A stretch of DNA of 64,000 nucleotides from Candidatus Cloacimonadota bacterium (GCA_023392795.1 JAEWNJ010000101.1:1-64000); one strand, 5' to 3'; positions 38,520 to 47,349 are shown, counted from the stretch's first letter. Numbers and translations: made by a program. The notes: generated by a model from the letters alone, not told the origin.

Positions 38520-39233
38520 TTATTTGTGACCGATGATCAATATCCGGGAAGCGCCGGCGTAGCCCACATCTTCGATACGTTTGATCAAGGCTTCGCCTTC
38601 GTTTATCAAGGCTTGATTATCGGGCAGGGTTTCGATTCTTTTTATGGTATCCTGGCAGCTCCGTTGCAGAGCAGCGCAGGATTTGGCATTCTTGGGATCA
38701 TCTACAGTAAGGTAAAAATCCACGGTCTTTACTTTTTTCAGCTTCAATTTCTTGGCCATCGCCAATATCTCATCCTTGGCAAAGGTGGCCCCATGATGCA
38801 CACCGCAGAGCGTATCCACTTTGGCAACCCAGTGATGCATCAGCATGTGAGTCTTTTGGGGTTCGCTTTGCTCGCCGTCGGAATACATCTCCGTGAGGAT
38901 GAATGTTCCCCCCGGCTTCAAGACTCTCAGCATCTCGGCCAAAACCTTGTCCAGATTCTCAAAGTGATGCAGTGAGTTAGAGACACATACTGTATCGAAA
39001 TGCCCGTCTTCATAGGCCAAATTTTCCAGATTCATGCGGTAAATCTCAACGTCATTCTCGGGGAAGAGGGCTGATGCGTATTCCACGCTGCGTTCGGAAT
39101 TGTCCACTCCAATGATCTGGTTGTAACTTTTCAGGTTCTGCTTCAGCACGTTGATGAATTCCCCTTTGCCGGTGGCAGCATCCAATACGATGCCTCCGTC
39201 GATCTGGCTCAGGATTTTGAATACGTCTTTCAC
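38520..39233 (-). CDS. Class I SAM-dependent methyltransferase
   Basis: 237 residues. SAM-binding motif I is VLDAATGKGEF, with GVDNSE (motif post I) and FDTVCVSNSLHHFENL ... RVLKPGGTFILTEM, the UbiE/type 11 pattern. The substrate is unknown. It is the first gene of the - strand operon that contains rho and mutS. A weak promoter candidate (TTGACG, 39356-39361) lies ~125 bases upstream. Confidence 0.85.
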   Translation of the reverse strand: MKDVFKILSQIDGGIVLDAATGKGEFINVLKQNLKSYNQIIGVDNSERSVEYASALFPENDVEIYRMNLENLAYEDGHFDTVCVSNSLHHFENLDKVLAEMLRVLKPGGTFILTEMYSDGEQSEPQKTHMLMHHWVAKVDTLCGVHHGATFAKDEILAMAKKLKLKKVKTVDFYLTVDDPKNAKSCAALQRSCQDTIKRIETLPDNQALINEGEALIKRIEDVGYAGASRILIIGHK

Positions 39234-39839
39234 GGTTCTAACCTCGCTTGTGATTATAGTGGCTCCGGCTACACAATGCCTTTAGCTGCTTTATAAAGGG
39301 AACAATATATGATTCGTTCCAAAGACAAGCCAAGCTTTTTCACTCCCTGTATTTTCGTCAAGAGAAATTATGACCGTCACTCACTCGTTGTAGCTAAACT
39401 GGATTTTCACATGGAATAGGGGATCAGTGGAGTAGTTTTTGGGGGGACATCGATGCGATCGGATCGGCACCGCCGATATGCAGGCGTTGATATTGTCTGA
39501 ATGGGGCTTACAACACCTGGTCAGCTCAATCTCCTTGCCCATTTCGGGATCTAGATAAAGCGATTATTTGGCCCTTATCAGGCCTTAATGGTTAGGGCTT
39601 GATATGAGCCAGATCAGGAAGTGACAAACGCCGTCAAGGGGGGAACTGGATGCGAAATGCTGGGTTGGTCATTCCGGAATCGGCAGTGCAGTATCCAAGG
39701 ACTCAGATCATCACTCAAGTGACACAGTGCTCCTCTGAAAAAGCTTGTTAGGAGCCCCTGATTCTCGATGGAACATTGCTAATCCGCTCCGTCCAAAACT
39801 GAGCTTGACAGATAGAGCCCCCCAAAATGCTTAGAATTC
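39234..39839. other. 606-base intergenic region with no gene
   Basis: Divergent promoter region for the methyltransferase and PP-loop genes, longer than needed. It holds small inverted repeats: GGAAC/GTTCC around 39300-39320, ATCGGC/GCCGAT near 39464-39478, and a TTCCGGAA palindrome near 39674. No open frame with coding character and no RNA I recognise; it may be a decayed gene. Confidence 0.55.
39805..39834 (+). promoter_or_regulatory. Promoter candidate for the PP-loop gene
   Basis: TTGACA (39805-39810), 18 bases, GCTTAG (39829-39834). The start codon follows five bases later, so the transcript would be nearly leaderless. Confidence 0.5.
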
Positions 39840-40835
39840 ATGGAAATCAATAAAACAAAGCACGCGGCAATAGCCCTTTTTTCAGGCGGACTGGACAGCA
39901 TCCTTGCGGTAAAATGGATGCAGGCAAAGGGATACACGGTTTATCCCGTATATTTCCTTACGCCTTATATGCCCGCCGACCGAGCCATCAAATCAGCTTT
40001 GGAAAATGGGATTAACCTCATCGTGCGGGACATCAGCGCTGAGCACCTGGAGATGATGAAAAACCCGGTGTATGGATTTGGTAAACACCTCAATCCCTGC
40101 ATTGATTGCCATGGCCTGATGTTCAACGCTGCTGGAAAAATGCTGGCAGAAATGGGGGCGGACTACCTGATTTCCGGTGAGGTTTTGGGGCAACGACCGA
40201 TGAGTCAGCGGCGCGAAGCCATGAATCAGGTGGGGAAGCTGAGCGGTTACAAGGATCTCTTGGTGCGTCCTCTATCCCAAAAGCATCTGGATCCCACGCT
40301 GCCCATCCGCGAGGCTTGGGTGGACCTGGCTGATATGCTGGATTTCACAGGACGGGGGCGAAGCCGTCAGCTCGAGCTGGCCCAAAGCCTTGGTATTAGT
40401 TCTTTTCCGGCTCCGGCGGGTGGTTGCCTGCTTACCGATCGCAATTTCACCCTGCGCCTGAGGGATCTCTTCGAGCATCAGCAGAGTGATCCCATAAACC
40501 TGGAGTTGATCAAATACGGCCGCCACTTTCGGATCAGTGATAAGTGCAAGCTGATCGTGGGCAGGGATGAGGCTGATAACAATCGCATCGAGGATCTTGC
40601 CGGCACTCTGATCAGGCTATATGCGAAGGATTTAAATGGCCCTCTGGGGGTGATCACCTCCCCTGATCCCACTCCGGCCGATCTCGAAACAGCGCTGAGC
40701 ATCTTTTGGTACTATCACAAGAAGGCGGCAGACACCGGCATCGTCGAGTTTCATTGCTGCGATATTACTCGTGAATTGCCAGCCCGCAAATGCTCTACCG
40801 AATTGATCAAACAACTTCATATCTCATACGACTAG
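39840..40835 (+). CDS. PP-loop ATPase, tRNA-thiolase-like, with three conserved cysteines
   Basis: 331 residues. The PP-loop SGGLDS (15-20) adenylates a tRNA base or similar. Three cysteines stand in the arrangement of iron-sulfur thiolases: CxxC in LNPCIDCHG (C87, C90) and C196 in PAGGCLLTD. SGEVLGQRPMSQRR is typical of a family related to MnmA/ThiI but without THUMP or MnmA C-terminal domains. I infer thiouridine formation in tRNA (s4U8 possible). No Shine-Dalgarno precedes the ATG. It leads an operon with the MBL gene 7 bases on, and guaA. Confidence 0.75.
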   Translation: MEINKTKHAAIALFSGGLDSILAVKWMQAKGYTVYPVYFLTPYMPADRAIKSALENGINLIVRDISAEHLEMMKNPVYGFGKHLNPCIDCHGLMFNAAGKMLAEMGADYLISGEVLGQRPMSQRREAMNQVGKLSGYKDLLVRPLSQKHLDPTLPIREAWVDLADMLDFTGRGRSRQLELAQSLGISSFPAPAGGCLLTDRNFTLRLRDLFEHQQSDPINLELIKYGRHFRISDKCKLIVGRDEADNNRIEDLAGTLIRLYAKDLNGPLGVITSPDPTPADLETALSIFWYYHKKAADTGIVEFHCCDITRELPARKCSTELIKQLHISYD

Positions 40836-40842
40836 AGGCTAT

Positions 40843-41463
40843 ATGTTACAGATTGCTTCCTATATACTGCTACCATCCTTTCAAACCAATACCTGGCTGC
40901 TGTGGGATAACGAATCGGGAGACGCCATATTGATCGATCCTGCTGCTCCCGATCGTGCTCTGGCGGCCAAACTGGAGCAGTTAAAGGTTCATGCTATCGT
41001 CAATACTCACGGGCATGCTGATCATATCGGCGGTAACAGCTACTTTAAAAATATCTGCAAGTGCCCGGTGATGATTCACTCTGCGGATGCTCTGATGCTC
41101 ACCAGCAGCAAAAAGAACCTGAGTGCATACATGGATTCTCCCATTGAAGCTCCCGCTGCGGAGCGGATCCTGAATGATGGCGACACAATAGCCATGGGCA
41201 ATCACCAGATCAAAGTGATCCATACCCCTGGGCACACTCCGGGTTCCATCTGCCTGCTGGTGCAAAAGTATCTGATCTCCGGTGACACGCTCTTTGAGCA
41301 GAGCATCGGACGCACCGATTTTCCCGGAGGTTCCCACAGCGCCATCATCGCTTCCATACTGGACAAACTCTTTATCCTGCCGGATGATACGATCGTATAT
41401 CCCGGGCATGGCCCCCGAACCTCTATCGGCCTCGAAAAAACCAATAATCCATTTGTAAGGTAA
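40843..41463 (+). CDS. Metallo-beta-lactamase-fold hydrolase (glyoxalase II-like)
   Basis: 206 residues. Zinc ligands in THGHADHIGG (HxHxDH), HTPGHTPGSIC, SGDTLF and the last His in YPGHGPRT. This set matches the glyoxalase II/thioesterase group. Physiological substrate unknown; it may be a hydroxyacyl-thioester hydrolase. AGAGG precedes the ATG. It is 5 bases upstream of guaA. Confidence 0.88.
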   Translation: MLQIASYILLPSFQTNTWLLWDNESGDAILIDPAAPDRALAAKLEQLKVHAIVNTHGHADHIGGNSYFKNICKCPVMIHSADALMLTSSKKNLSAYMDSPIEAPAAERILNDGDTIAMGNHQIKVIHTPGHTPGSICLLVQKYLISGDTLFEQSIGRTDFPGGSHSAIIASILDKLFILPDDTIVYPGHGPRTSIGLEKTNNPFVR

Positions 41464-41468
41464 ACATA

Positions 41469-43001
41469 ATGCAAAAAGTACTCATCCTCGATTTCGGCTC
41501 ACAATATACTCAATTGATCGCGCGAAAAACCCGTGAACTTGGCGTTTACAGCGAGATTCATCCCTATTGCATGGCCTACGAAGCCATGTGTGAGATGGCT
41601 CCGGCTGCGCTGATTCTATCCGGATCTCCCTTTTCGGTCACGCAAGCTCTGGCGCCTAAACCTGATCCCAGAATCTGGGAGATGGGCATCCCTATTCTGG
41701 GAATATGCTACGGCATGCAACTGGTGGCAGAGCGTTTTGGCGGTTTCATATCCAGTGCCAATGAGCGCGAATATGGTAAAGCAGATCTGCAGATCAAAGG
41801 TCTTCATCCACTCCTGCAGGACGTTGCCGATGGCACTCAAGTCTGGATGAGCCATGGTGACAAGGTGGAGCATCTCTCAGACGAATTCATCCTGCTTGCT
41901 TCCACCCAAAACTCTCCTCACGCCGCTATCAAACACAAGGATCGGGATGTGTATGCCCTGCAGTTTCACCCGGAAGTACACCACAGCGCTTGCGGCAAAC
42001 AGATATTGGCCAATTTCCTATACTTGATCGCGGGTTTGCAACCAGAATGGTCTGCAGCCAGTTTCGTCGATGAGGCGATTGCCAAGATCAGGGAGAAGGT
42101 GGGCAAGGACAGGGTAATCCTCGGGCTCAGTGGAGGCGTAGATTCCTCCGTGGCGGCTGCGCTCTTGCATAAAGCCATTGGCAAGCAATTGATTCCCATC
42201 TTTGTGGATACGGGTATGATGCGCTTTGACGAAGCGAACAGAGTTCGTGATATGTTCAGGGTCTATCCGGATTTAAAGATTGACTTTGTGGACGTCTCAA
42301 ACCTCTTTCTCACGCGCCTGAAGGGTGTCAGCGATCCCGAACGTAAACGTAAGATCATCGGCAATACATTCATCGACGTTTTTGAGAGGGAAGCCTCACA
42401 GTTTGGCGATGCCCGTTTCCTAGCGCAAGGCACTCTATATCCGGATGTGATTGAGAGCGTATCATTTGCCGGCCCTTCTGTAACCATCAAGAGCCACCAC
42501 AATGTGGGCGGACTGCCAGAAAAGATGAATCTGCGGCTGATCGAGCCTCTGCGCGAACTCTTTAAAGATGAGGTACGCGAAGTAGGACGTCAATTGCAAC
42601 TCCCTGAAGAATTGATTGGGCGCCATCCCTTCCCCGGCCCCGGTCTGGCTGTGCGCATTCTGGGCGATATCGACCGGACTAAGGTGAAGCTGCTGCAGGC
42701 GGCAGATGAGATCTTCATCTCGGAACTGAGGAATTGGAAGCTCTATGACAGCACCTGGCAGGCCTTTGCCGTCCTGTTGCCGATCCAAAGCGTTGGCGTG
42801 ATGGGTGATGAACGTACCTATGAACAGGTCTGCGCATTGCGCGCCGTGAATAGTGTGGATGGGATGACCGCTGATGTTACGGAATTTCCCTTTGAATTTC
42901 TGAAGCACGTCTCAGGACGCATCTGCAATGAAGTAAAGGGAATTTCCCGAGTGGTTTACGACATCAGCTCGAAACCGCCCGCGACCATTGAATGGGAATA
43001 G
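41469..43001 (+). CDS. guaA: GMP synthase (glutamine-hydrolysing)
   Basis: 510 residues. It converts XMP to GMP. The glutaminase domain (1-190) has the catalytic Cys in GICYGMQL and His/Glu in FHPEVHHS. The ATP-pyrophosphatase domain has the PP-loop LSGGVDSSVAA. The C-terminal dimerisation part ends in KPPATIEWE as in all GuaA. It is the last gene of its operon and converges with mnmA at a 4-base gap. Confidence 0.97.
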   Translation: MQKVLILDFGSQYTQLIARKTRELGVYSEIHPYCMAYEAMCEMAPAALILSGSPFSVTQALAPKPDPRIWEMGIPILGICYGMQLVAERFGGFISSANEREYGKADLQIKGLHPLLQDVADGTQVWMSHGDKVEHLSDEFILLASTQNSPHAAIKHKDRDVYALQFHPEVHHSACGKQILANFLYLIAGLQPEWSAASFVDEAIAKIREKVGKDRVILGLSGGVDSSVAAALLHKAIGKQLIPIFVDTGMMRFDEANRVRDMFRVYPDLKIDFVDVSNLFLTRLKGVSDPERKRKIIGNTFIDVFEREASQFGDARFLAQGTLYPDVIESVSFAGPSVTIKSHHNVGGLPEKMNLRLIEPLRELFKDEVREVGRQLQLPEELIGRHPFPGPGLAVRILGDIDRTKVKLLQAADEIFISELRNWKLYDSTWQAFAVLLPIQSVGVMGDERTYEQVCALRAVNSVDGMTADVTEFPFEFLKHVSGRICNEVKGISRVVYDISSKPPATIEWE

Positions 43002-43005
43002 ATCC

Positions 43006-44082
43006 TTACTCGATGATCCCGGAGCCCAAGACCAGCTCATTGTCATAAAAAGCTATTACTTGCCCAGGGGTAATTGCGGAAATACTTTCATTAAACTTAA
43101 CGTAATGCTTGCCACTGGATAGCTTATCCACAGTGCAAGGTACAGGTTCGTGAGCCAGACGGATTTTGCCCTGACAGTTGAGCTCGCCCTGAGGTTCGGG
43201 GATGGACAGCCAGTTTATCTCCGAGACATACAGAGCATCGCTGTATAGCTCTTCTTCCGGGCCAATAAAGACGGTATTGGTAGTCTCGTCCATCGCGATC
43301 ACATACTGCGGCTGGTCGAAACCTGCCAGACCCAATCCCTTGCGCTGGCCTATGGTGTAGTGAATCAGACCTTTGTGCGTGCCCAATATCTTGCCCCTGC
43401 GATCCATGAAGTAGCCCGGTCTGGCGTCGGATTCGTCAAAGAGCGGCGATTTGTCGTAACTTTCCAGAAAGTCCTGACTCTCCTTTTTCTTGATCAGATA
43501 GTCAAATCCCTGGTTCTCCGCATAAGTCTTGATCTGGCTTTTTTTTATATCGCCCAGAGGAAATAGAGTGAAAGAAAGCTGTTCCTGCGACAAGCCGGAA
43601 AGGAAGTAGGACTGGTCTTTGAGTGGATCTTTTGCCTTCAAAAGCTGCCAGCGCCCAGAGTCCGCAGCATAGCGGATCCGGGCGTAATGCCCCGTGGCGA
43701 AGCGATCAAATGCTATCCCTGATGCCCTGGCTTTATCCAATAGCGCGCCAAACTTGATCTTCCGATTGCAGACTACGCAGGGATTGGGTGTTTTGCCACA
43801 GGCATAGGCCGCTCGGTAATAGTCCAAAACTTCCCTTTCAAATTCCTGCTCCAGGTTGATCACGTGATGTTCAATGCCCAGACGCGCGGCAGATTGGATG
43901 GCACTCTGTACGGCTTGTGGCTCCGAAGGGCCATAGCAACCACGTTTATCGGCACTCTGGATACCGCTTTGGGGATTCCATTTGGCCATCGTAAGCCCGA
44001 TCACTTCGTGTCCTTGGGCTTTCAGTAACATTGCGCAGATGGTGCTATCCACTCCTCCGCTCATCCCCAGGGCGATTCTCAC
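43006..44082 (-). CDS. mnmA: tRNA 2-thiouridine(34) synthase, variant lacking the second catalytic Cys
   Basis: 358 residues. It thiolates the wobble U of Lys/Glu/Gln tRNAs. PP-loop MSGGVDST at the N-terminus, NPCVVCNRKIKF (C102, C105; E. coli has NPDILC), TGHYAR, KDQSYFL and YTIGQRKGLG are all present. At the position of E. coli Cys199 (motif DSTGICF) this protein reads ESQDFLES, so Leu206 replaces the persulfide cysteine. RGCYGPSE (C49) gives a possible third Cys. It overlaps the HgdB-like gene by ATGA. Confidence 0.93.
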   Translation of the reverse strand: MRIALGMSGGVDSTICAMLLKAQGHEVIGLTMAKWNPQSGIQSADKRGCYGPSEPQAVQSAIQSAARLGIEHHVINLEQEFEREVLDYYRAAYACGKTPNPCVVCNRKIKFGALLDKARASGIAFDRFATGHYARIRYAADSGRWQLLKAKDPLKDQSYFLSGLSQEQLSFTLFPLGDIKKSQIKTYAENQGFDYLIKKKESQDFLESYDKSPLFDESDARPGYFMDRRGKILGTHKGLIHYTIGQRKGLGLAGFDQPQYVIAMDETTNTVFIGPEEELYSDALYVSEINWLSIPEPQGELNCQGKIRLAHEPVPCTVDKLSSGKHYVKFNESISAITPGQVIAFYDNELVLGSGIIE

Positions 44083-45053
44083 GCGTGCACCTCGAAAAAG
44101 CTCTCCAGACGAAGCATGGTACGAGAATCCATCTTTTCTGGTTGATCCCCTTCCAGAGTGAGGAACGGAAGCTTGATGTGTTTCTTTAGCAGCAGGTTAT
44201 CGATCTGCAGATGGCAGAAACTCTGGGTATAACTGATGATGGCCTCGATCCCGCGGAGCGTGATCTGCTCCCGGATATCCGCCAGCCGTTCCAGAGCGGT
44301 GTAAGGATAAGTGTAGGCCAGGTATTGCTCCACAATATCATCCTTCAAATACGGCATGGCAAATTGGCGCTGCACCTCGTTAAAGATCACTTCCCCGCCC
44401 AAATCGCTGATATTGTCATAGATATCCCGAAAGATGGGGGGGACGCCCAGATAGCCCAATCTGAGGCGAGTAGGCAGTGGCTCCCGCTGTTTTGCCTGAT
44501 AGAGGAATTCGTCCAAATCTCGCTCGAAGCGATCTGGATCTCCCTGAAAGTCTGATGCGTTCACCAGCCAGAGATGGTTCTCCTTGCCGCTTACTTTCCT
44601 TTGTACATAGCTCAACTCGTCCAGGATCACCAGTTTGCGTCTGATATGATCCAGCCGCGCTTTGGCCTCCATACTCTGTTTACGGCTTACCCCATAGTGG
44701 CTTTCCAGGGCTTGTATCTCCCTGTCCAGCATGCGATAGTCCCGTTCAGCGGGGAAGGAGAAGCGATATACTGGCTTTTTTTGTTCCCGGATCATTTCCA
44801 GGAGTGAATTTGAGTTTGAGCAATCACCCTGAACGATGCCGATTACTTCGTCCAGATCGGTGCTCAGGGCGGCAGAGAAGTTTCCCTTGATCCATGAGCA
44901 CAGCGTTCTGGGAAAGCCGAAGAGCTCCGCAGAATGCACTAGTTCCGACGAATCCAGAGTGAGGAAGATGTTATTCAGGTCGATGGGGATGTGCCCTGCT
45001 GCGTAGAGTACTTCTACTGGCAACGACGTGGTAAAACCGATGCGTTTACTCAC
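44079..45053 (-). CDS. HgdB-like (2-hydroxyacyl-CoA dehydratase D-component) iron-sulfur protein
   Basis: 324 residues of the HgdB/BadD fold: GFTTSLPVEVLYAAGHIPIDL at the N-terminus, GYLGVPPIFRDIYDNI before the second half, and GDQPEKMDSRTMLRLESF at the end. It has exactly three cysteines (C52, C78, C280), at positions that bind a [4Fe-4S] cluster in the dehydratases. No HgdA partner or HgdC activator is nearby. It is coupled on both sides: eight bases overlap with the ABC-F gene and ATGA with mnmA, so a role with tRNA thiolation rather than fermentation is inferred. Confidence 0.82.
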   Translation of the reverse strand: MSKRIGFTTSLPVEVLYAAGHIPIDLNNIFLTLDSSELVHSAELFGFPRTLCSWIKGNFSAALSTDLDEVIGIVQGDCSNSNSLLEMIREQKKPVYRFSFPAERDYRMLDREIQALESHYGVSRKQSMEAKARLDHIRRKLVILDELSYVQRKVSGKENHLWLVNASDFQGDPDRFERDLDEFLYQAKQREPLPTRLRLGYLGVPPIFRDIYDNISDLGGEVIFNEVQRQFAMPYLKDDIVEQYLAYTYPYTALERLADIREQITLRGIEAIISYTQSFCHLQIDNLLLKKHIKLPFLTLEGDQPEKMDSRTMLRLESFFEVHA

Positions 45054-46959
45054 AGGCCAGCTCCAGATACTTGTCTTCCAATTCAGCGATCTCCTGATTC
45101 AAGCTGTTTAGCCTGGCTTCGATCTCTTCGCACTCTGCGTTTAGCCGCAACACTTTAGTCGAGTCGGCATAGGTGGCGGTATCGGAAAGCTGCTTGTGGA
45201 TGGCTTCCAATCTATCCTTGTGCTCGCAAACTTCAGCGTTCTTGTCCTCGATCTGCTTGTGCATTTGCTCCAGATGCCAGGGATTGATCTTGCGCTTTCT
45301 TTCCCGGGGAGGAGGCGGTGCCTTGGATAGCTCCGGTTCGCTGAAGGCCAGTTCAATGGCGGCTTCAGCATCGCTGCCAATAGGGGGTTCTTCAACGCTG
45401 GAATACACTCTGTCTCCATCCACCCGGCGGGTGAAGATCCAGAACTTATTTGCCAGATGGCTGATGAAATGGCGATCGTGAGAGACGAAGATGATGGTCC
45501 CCTGAAATCCGGAGAGAGCCTCCAACAGGGCGTCGCGCATTGGGATATCCAGATGGTTGGTCGGTTCGTCCATGATCAGAAGATTGGGCTTTTCATGGAT
45601 CAAGACGCTGAGGTAGAGACGGGATTTTTCACCCCCTGAAAGGACTCCGACCAGTTTGTCCACATTATCCCCTGTAAAACCGAAGCGTGCCAGCCAACTT
45701 AAGACATAACCTCTGGGCTCGTTTGGCACCAGTGCCCACAGTGTATCCATCACCGTCAGGCTTTCATCCAGGTAGCTCTGATGTTGATCGTAATAGGCAA
45801 TTCTGAGGCTCGCGCCGATCTTGATTTCTCCGGAAAGGATCTCGTATTCATCGCGCAGGATCTTCAGAAGCGTGGTCTTCCCACAGCCGTTTGGCCCTAT
45901 CAACGCGATGCGATCTTGCCAGAAGGCTGAGATGCTCACCCGTTCGGCCAGTACCCGGTCCTCACCGATGCCAAAGCTGAGATCCTTCAGGATAAAGACG
46001 TCATTACCGCTACGTTGTGTTCCTTCGATGCGCAGTTTTACATCGCGGGCTTTGTGAGGTTTTTGAACGATGTCCATGCGCTCCAACATCTTGATTCGGG
46101 ATTTCGCCATGGCTGTCTTTTGCCCCGCGATGTTTTTGCGGATGAAGGCTTTCGTTTCGTCAATGAACTTCTGTTGACGCTCCCACTGCCGTTCCTGCGC
46201 CATGGCGGCAATCTGATCGGCTTCGTAATACGAACTGTAATTTCCCTTGCTGATCTTCAGGGTATGATCGCGGATATAGTAAATGCTCGAAACCGTGTTA
46301 TCCAAAAACACACGATCGTGCGAGACCACCATGTAAGGACGGGGATTGCCCCAGAGAAAGCGTTCCAGCCATCTGGTCATGGCAATATCAAGATGATTGG
46401 TAGGCTCGTCCAGGATCAAGAGGTCGTAATCCATCAAAAGCAAGGCAGCCAGACAGATACGAGTCTGCTCACCACCACTGAAGTGACGGATATGCTTTGG
46501 CCATTCAGAGGGGGGGAAGCCCAGAGACGTAAGCACATACTTCACGTTATTGTCCTGCTCGAAAGCACCGGATGCATGCATCGCTTCGATGGTGGCATTC
46601 AGCTCCGCCTGAGTGCTTTCATCATGTCTGGAGGCCAGGGCTGCGGAGAGGCTCTCCATCTTGCGCTTCAGGTTCAAGATATCCGGGCGGGCATTTTCGA
46701 TATAATCTATCATTCTGATATCGGGATCGAGCACGGCATTCTGAGCCAGGTAGGCCAAGCGGCATTTCCTGCCTTTTAATATCTGTCCCTCGGTGGGTTC
46801 CAGCGCACCCATGATCATCTTGATCAGAGTGCTTTTCCCACAGCCATTAGGGCCGATCAGACCGATTTTGCTATTGTGTTCTATTGTGCAATTCACTTCC
46901 TTGAGGATGTGATTGCCGGCAAATTCGATACCGAGATCTACACATTGGACTAAACTCAT
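45046..46959 (-). CDS. ABC-F family ATPase
   Basis: About 637 residues from the ATG at 46959 (MSLVQCVDLG); the frame runs 38 codons further up but lacks a ribosome site. Two nucleotide-binding domains: Walker A GPNGCGKSTLIKM and GPNGCGKTTLLKI, signatures FSGGEQTRI and LSGGEKSRL, and ILDEPTNHLD in both. A linker and C-terminal coiled coil follow. No membrane segments. ABC-F proteins act on the ribosome, for example in translation of difficult sequences or antibiotic protection. It is first in the operon with the HgdB-like gene and mnmA. Confidence 0.94.
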   Translation of the reverse strand: MSLVQCVDLGIEFAGNHILKEVNCTIEHNSKIGLIGPNGCGKSTLIKMIMGALEPTEGQILKGRKCRLAYLAQNAVLDPDIRMIDYIENARPDILNLKRKMESLSAALASRHDESTQAELNATIEAMHASGAFEQDNNVKYVLTSLGFPPSEWPKHIRHFSGGEQTRICLAALLLMDYDLLILDEPTNHLDIAMTRWLERFLWGNPRPYMVVSHDRVFLDNTVSSIYYIRDHTLKISKGNYSSYYEADQIAAMAQERQWERQQKFIDETKAFIRKNIAGQKTAMAKSRIKMLERMDIVQKPHKARDVKLRIEGTQRSGNDVFILKDLSFGIGEDRVLAERVSISAFWQDRIALIGPNGCGKTTLLKILRDEYEILSGEIKIGASLRIAYYDQHQSYLDESLTVMDTLWALVPNEPRGYVLSWLARFGFTGDNVDKLVGVLSGGEKSRLYLSVLIHEKPNLLIMDEPTNHLDIPMRDALLEALSGFQGTIIFVSHDRHFISHLANKFWIFTRRVDGDRVYSSVEEPPIGSDAEAAIELAFSEPELSKAPPPPRERKRKINPWHLEQMHKQIEDKNAEVCEHKDRLEAIHKQLSDTATYADSTKVLRLNAECEEIEARLNSLNQEIAELEDKYLELACE

Positions 46960-46989
46960 TACTTCTCTCTTTTTCGCATCTTCACAAAG

Positions 46990-47018
46990 CAAAGTATAAA
47001 AGGCGCTTCTGCTGTCAA
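46990..47018 (-). promoter_or_regulatory. Promoter candidate for the ABC-F/HgdB-like/mnmA operon
   Basis: TTGACA (47013-47018), 17 bases, ACTTTG (46990-46995) on the - strand, 30 bases from the ABC-F start. Confidence 0.6.
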
Positions 47019-47066
47019 ATACATTTTTGTCCTGTCCATACTGCCGCCCTGACCCGAATTTTTTCC

Positions 47067-47095
47067 TTGCCAAAAAAAGCCGTGTGAAATCTATG
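47067..47095 (+). promoter_or_regulatory. Promoter candidate for tRNA-Pro
   Basis: TTGCCA (47067-47072), 17 bases, TCTATG (47090-47095); the tRNA begins 15 bases later. Confidence 0.45.
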
Positions 47096-47110
47096 GTCCA
47101 TACATCCGGT

Positions 47111-47188
47111 CGGGATGTAGCGCAGTCCGGCTAGCGTACTTGAATGGGGTTCAAGTGGTCGCAGGTTCAAATCCTGTCATCCCGACCA
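47111..47188 (+). tRNA. tRNA-Pro (GGG)
   Basis: A 78-base tRNA including encoded CCA. Acceptor CGGGATG / CATCCCG, anticodon stem CTTGA / TCAAG, loop ATGGGGT giving anticodon GGG, T-stem GCAGG/CCTGT. The C1 start fits tRNA-Pro. Confidence 0.96.
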
Positions 47189-47195
47189 TCAATTT

Positions 47196-47217
47196 CCCGG
47201 GTCTTCCGGGTTTTTTT
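47196..47217 (+). terminator. Rho-independent terminator of tRNA-Pro
   Basis: Stem CCCGG / CCGGG with loop GTCTT, then seven T residues, starting 8 bases after the tRNA. Confidence 0.85.
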
Positions 47218-47290
47218 GTGTCCATGCTCCGTAACTCCATTTTGCCGATGTATCTCAATCCCCTTAGGCTTTATGTCGATTCGTATGATC

Positions 47291-47326
47291 AAAAAAAAGC
47301 AGCCCAAAGCTCCATGCCAGGGCTGC
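47291..47326 (-). terminator. Rho-independent terminator of pruA
   Basis: On the - strand: stem GCAGCCC / GGGCTGC, loop of 14 bases, then eight T residues. Confidence 0.85.
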
Positions 47327-47349
47327 CATTGCTAGCTAATATTGACCCG

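Noticed and set aside
44079..45053. 2-hydroxyglutaryl-CoA dehydratase for glutamate fermentation
   Set aside because: There is no HgdA, HgdC or CoA-transferase nearby, and the gene is coupled to mnmA.
46015..46779. Open frame of 254 codons on the + strand
   Set aside because: It lies fully antisense to the ABC-F gene, whose Walker and signature motifs are clear; no ribosome site or homology is seen.
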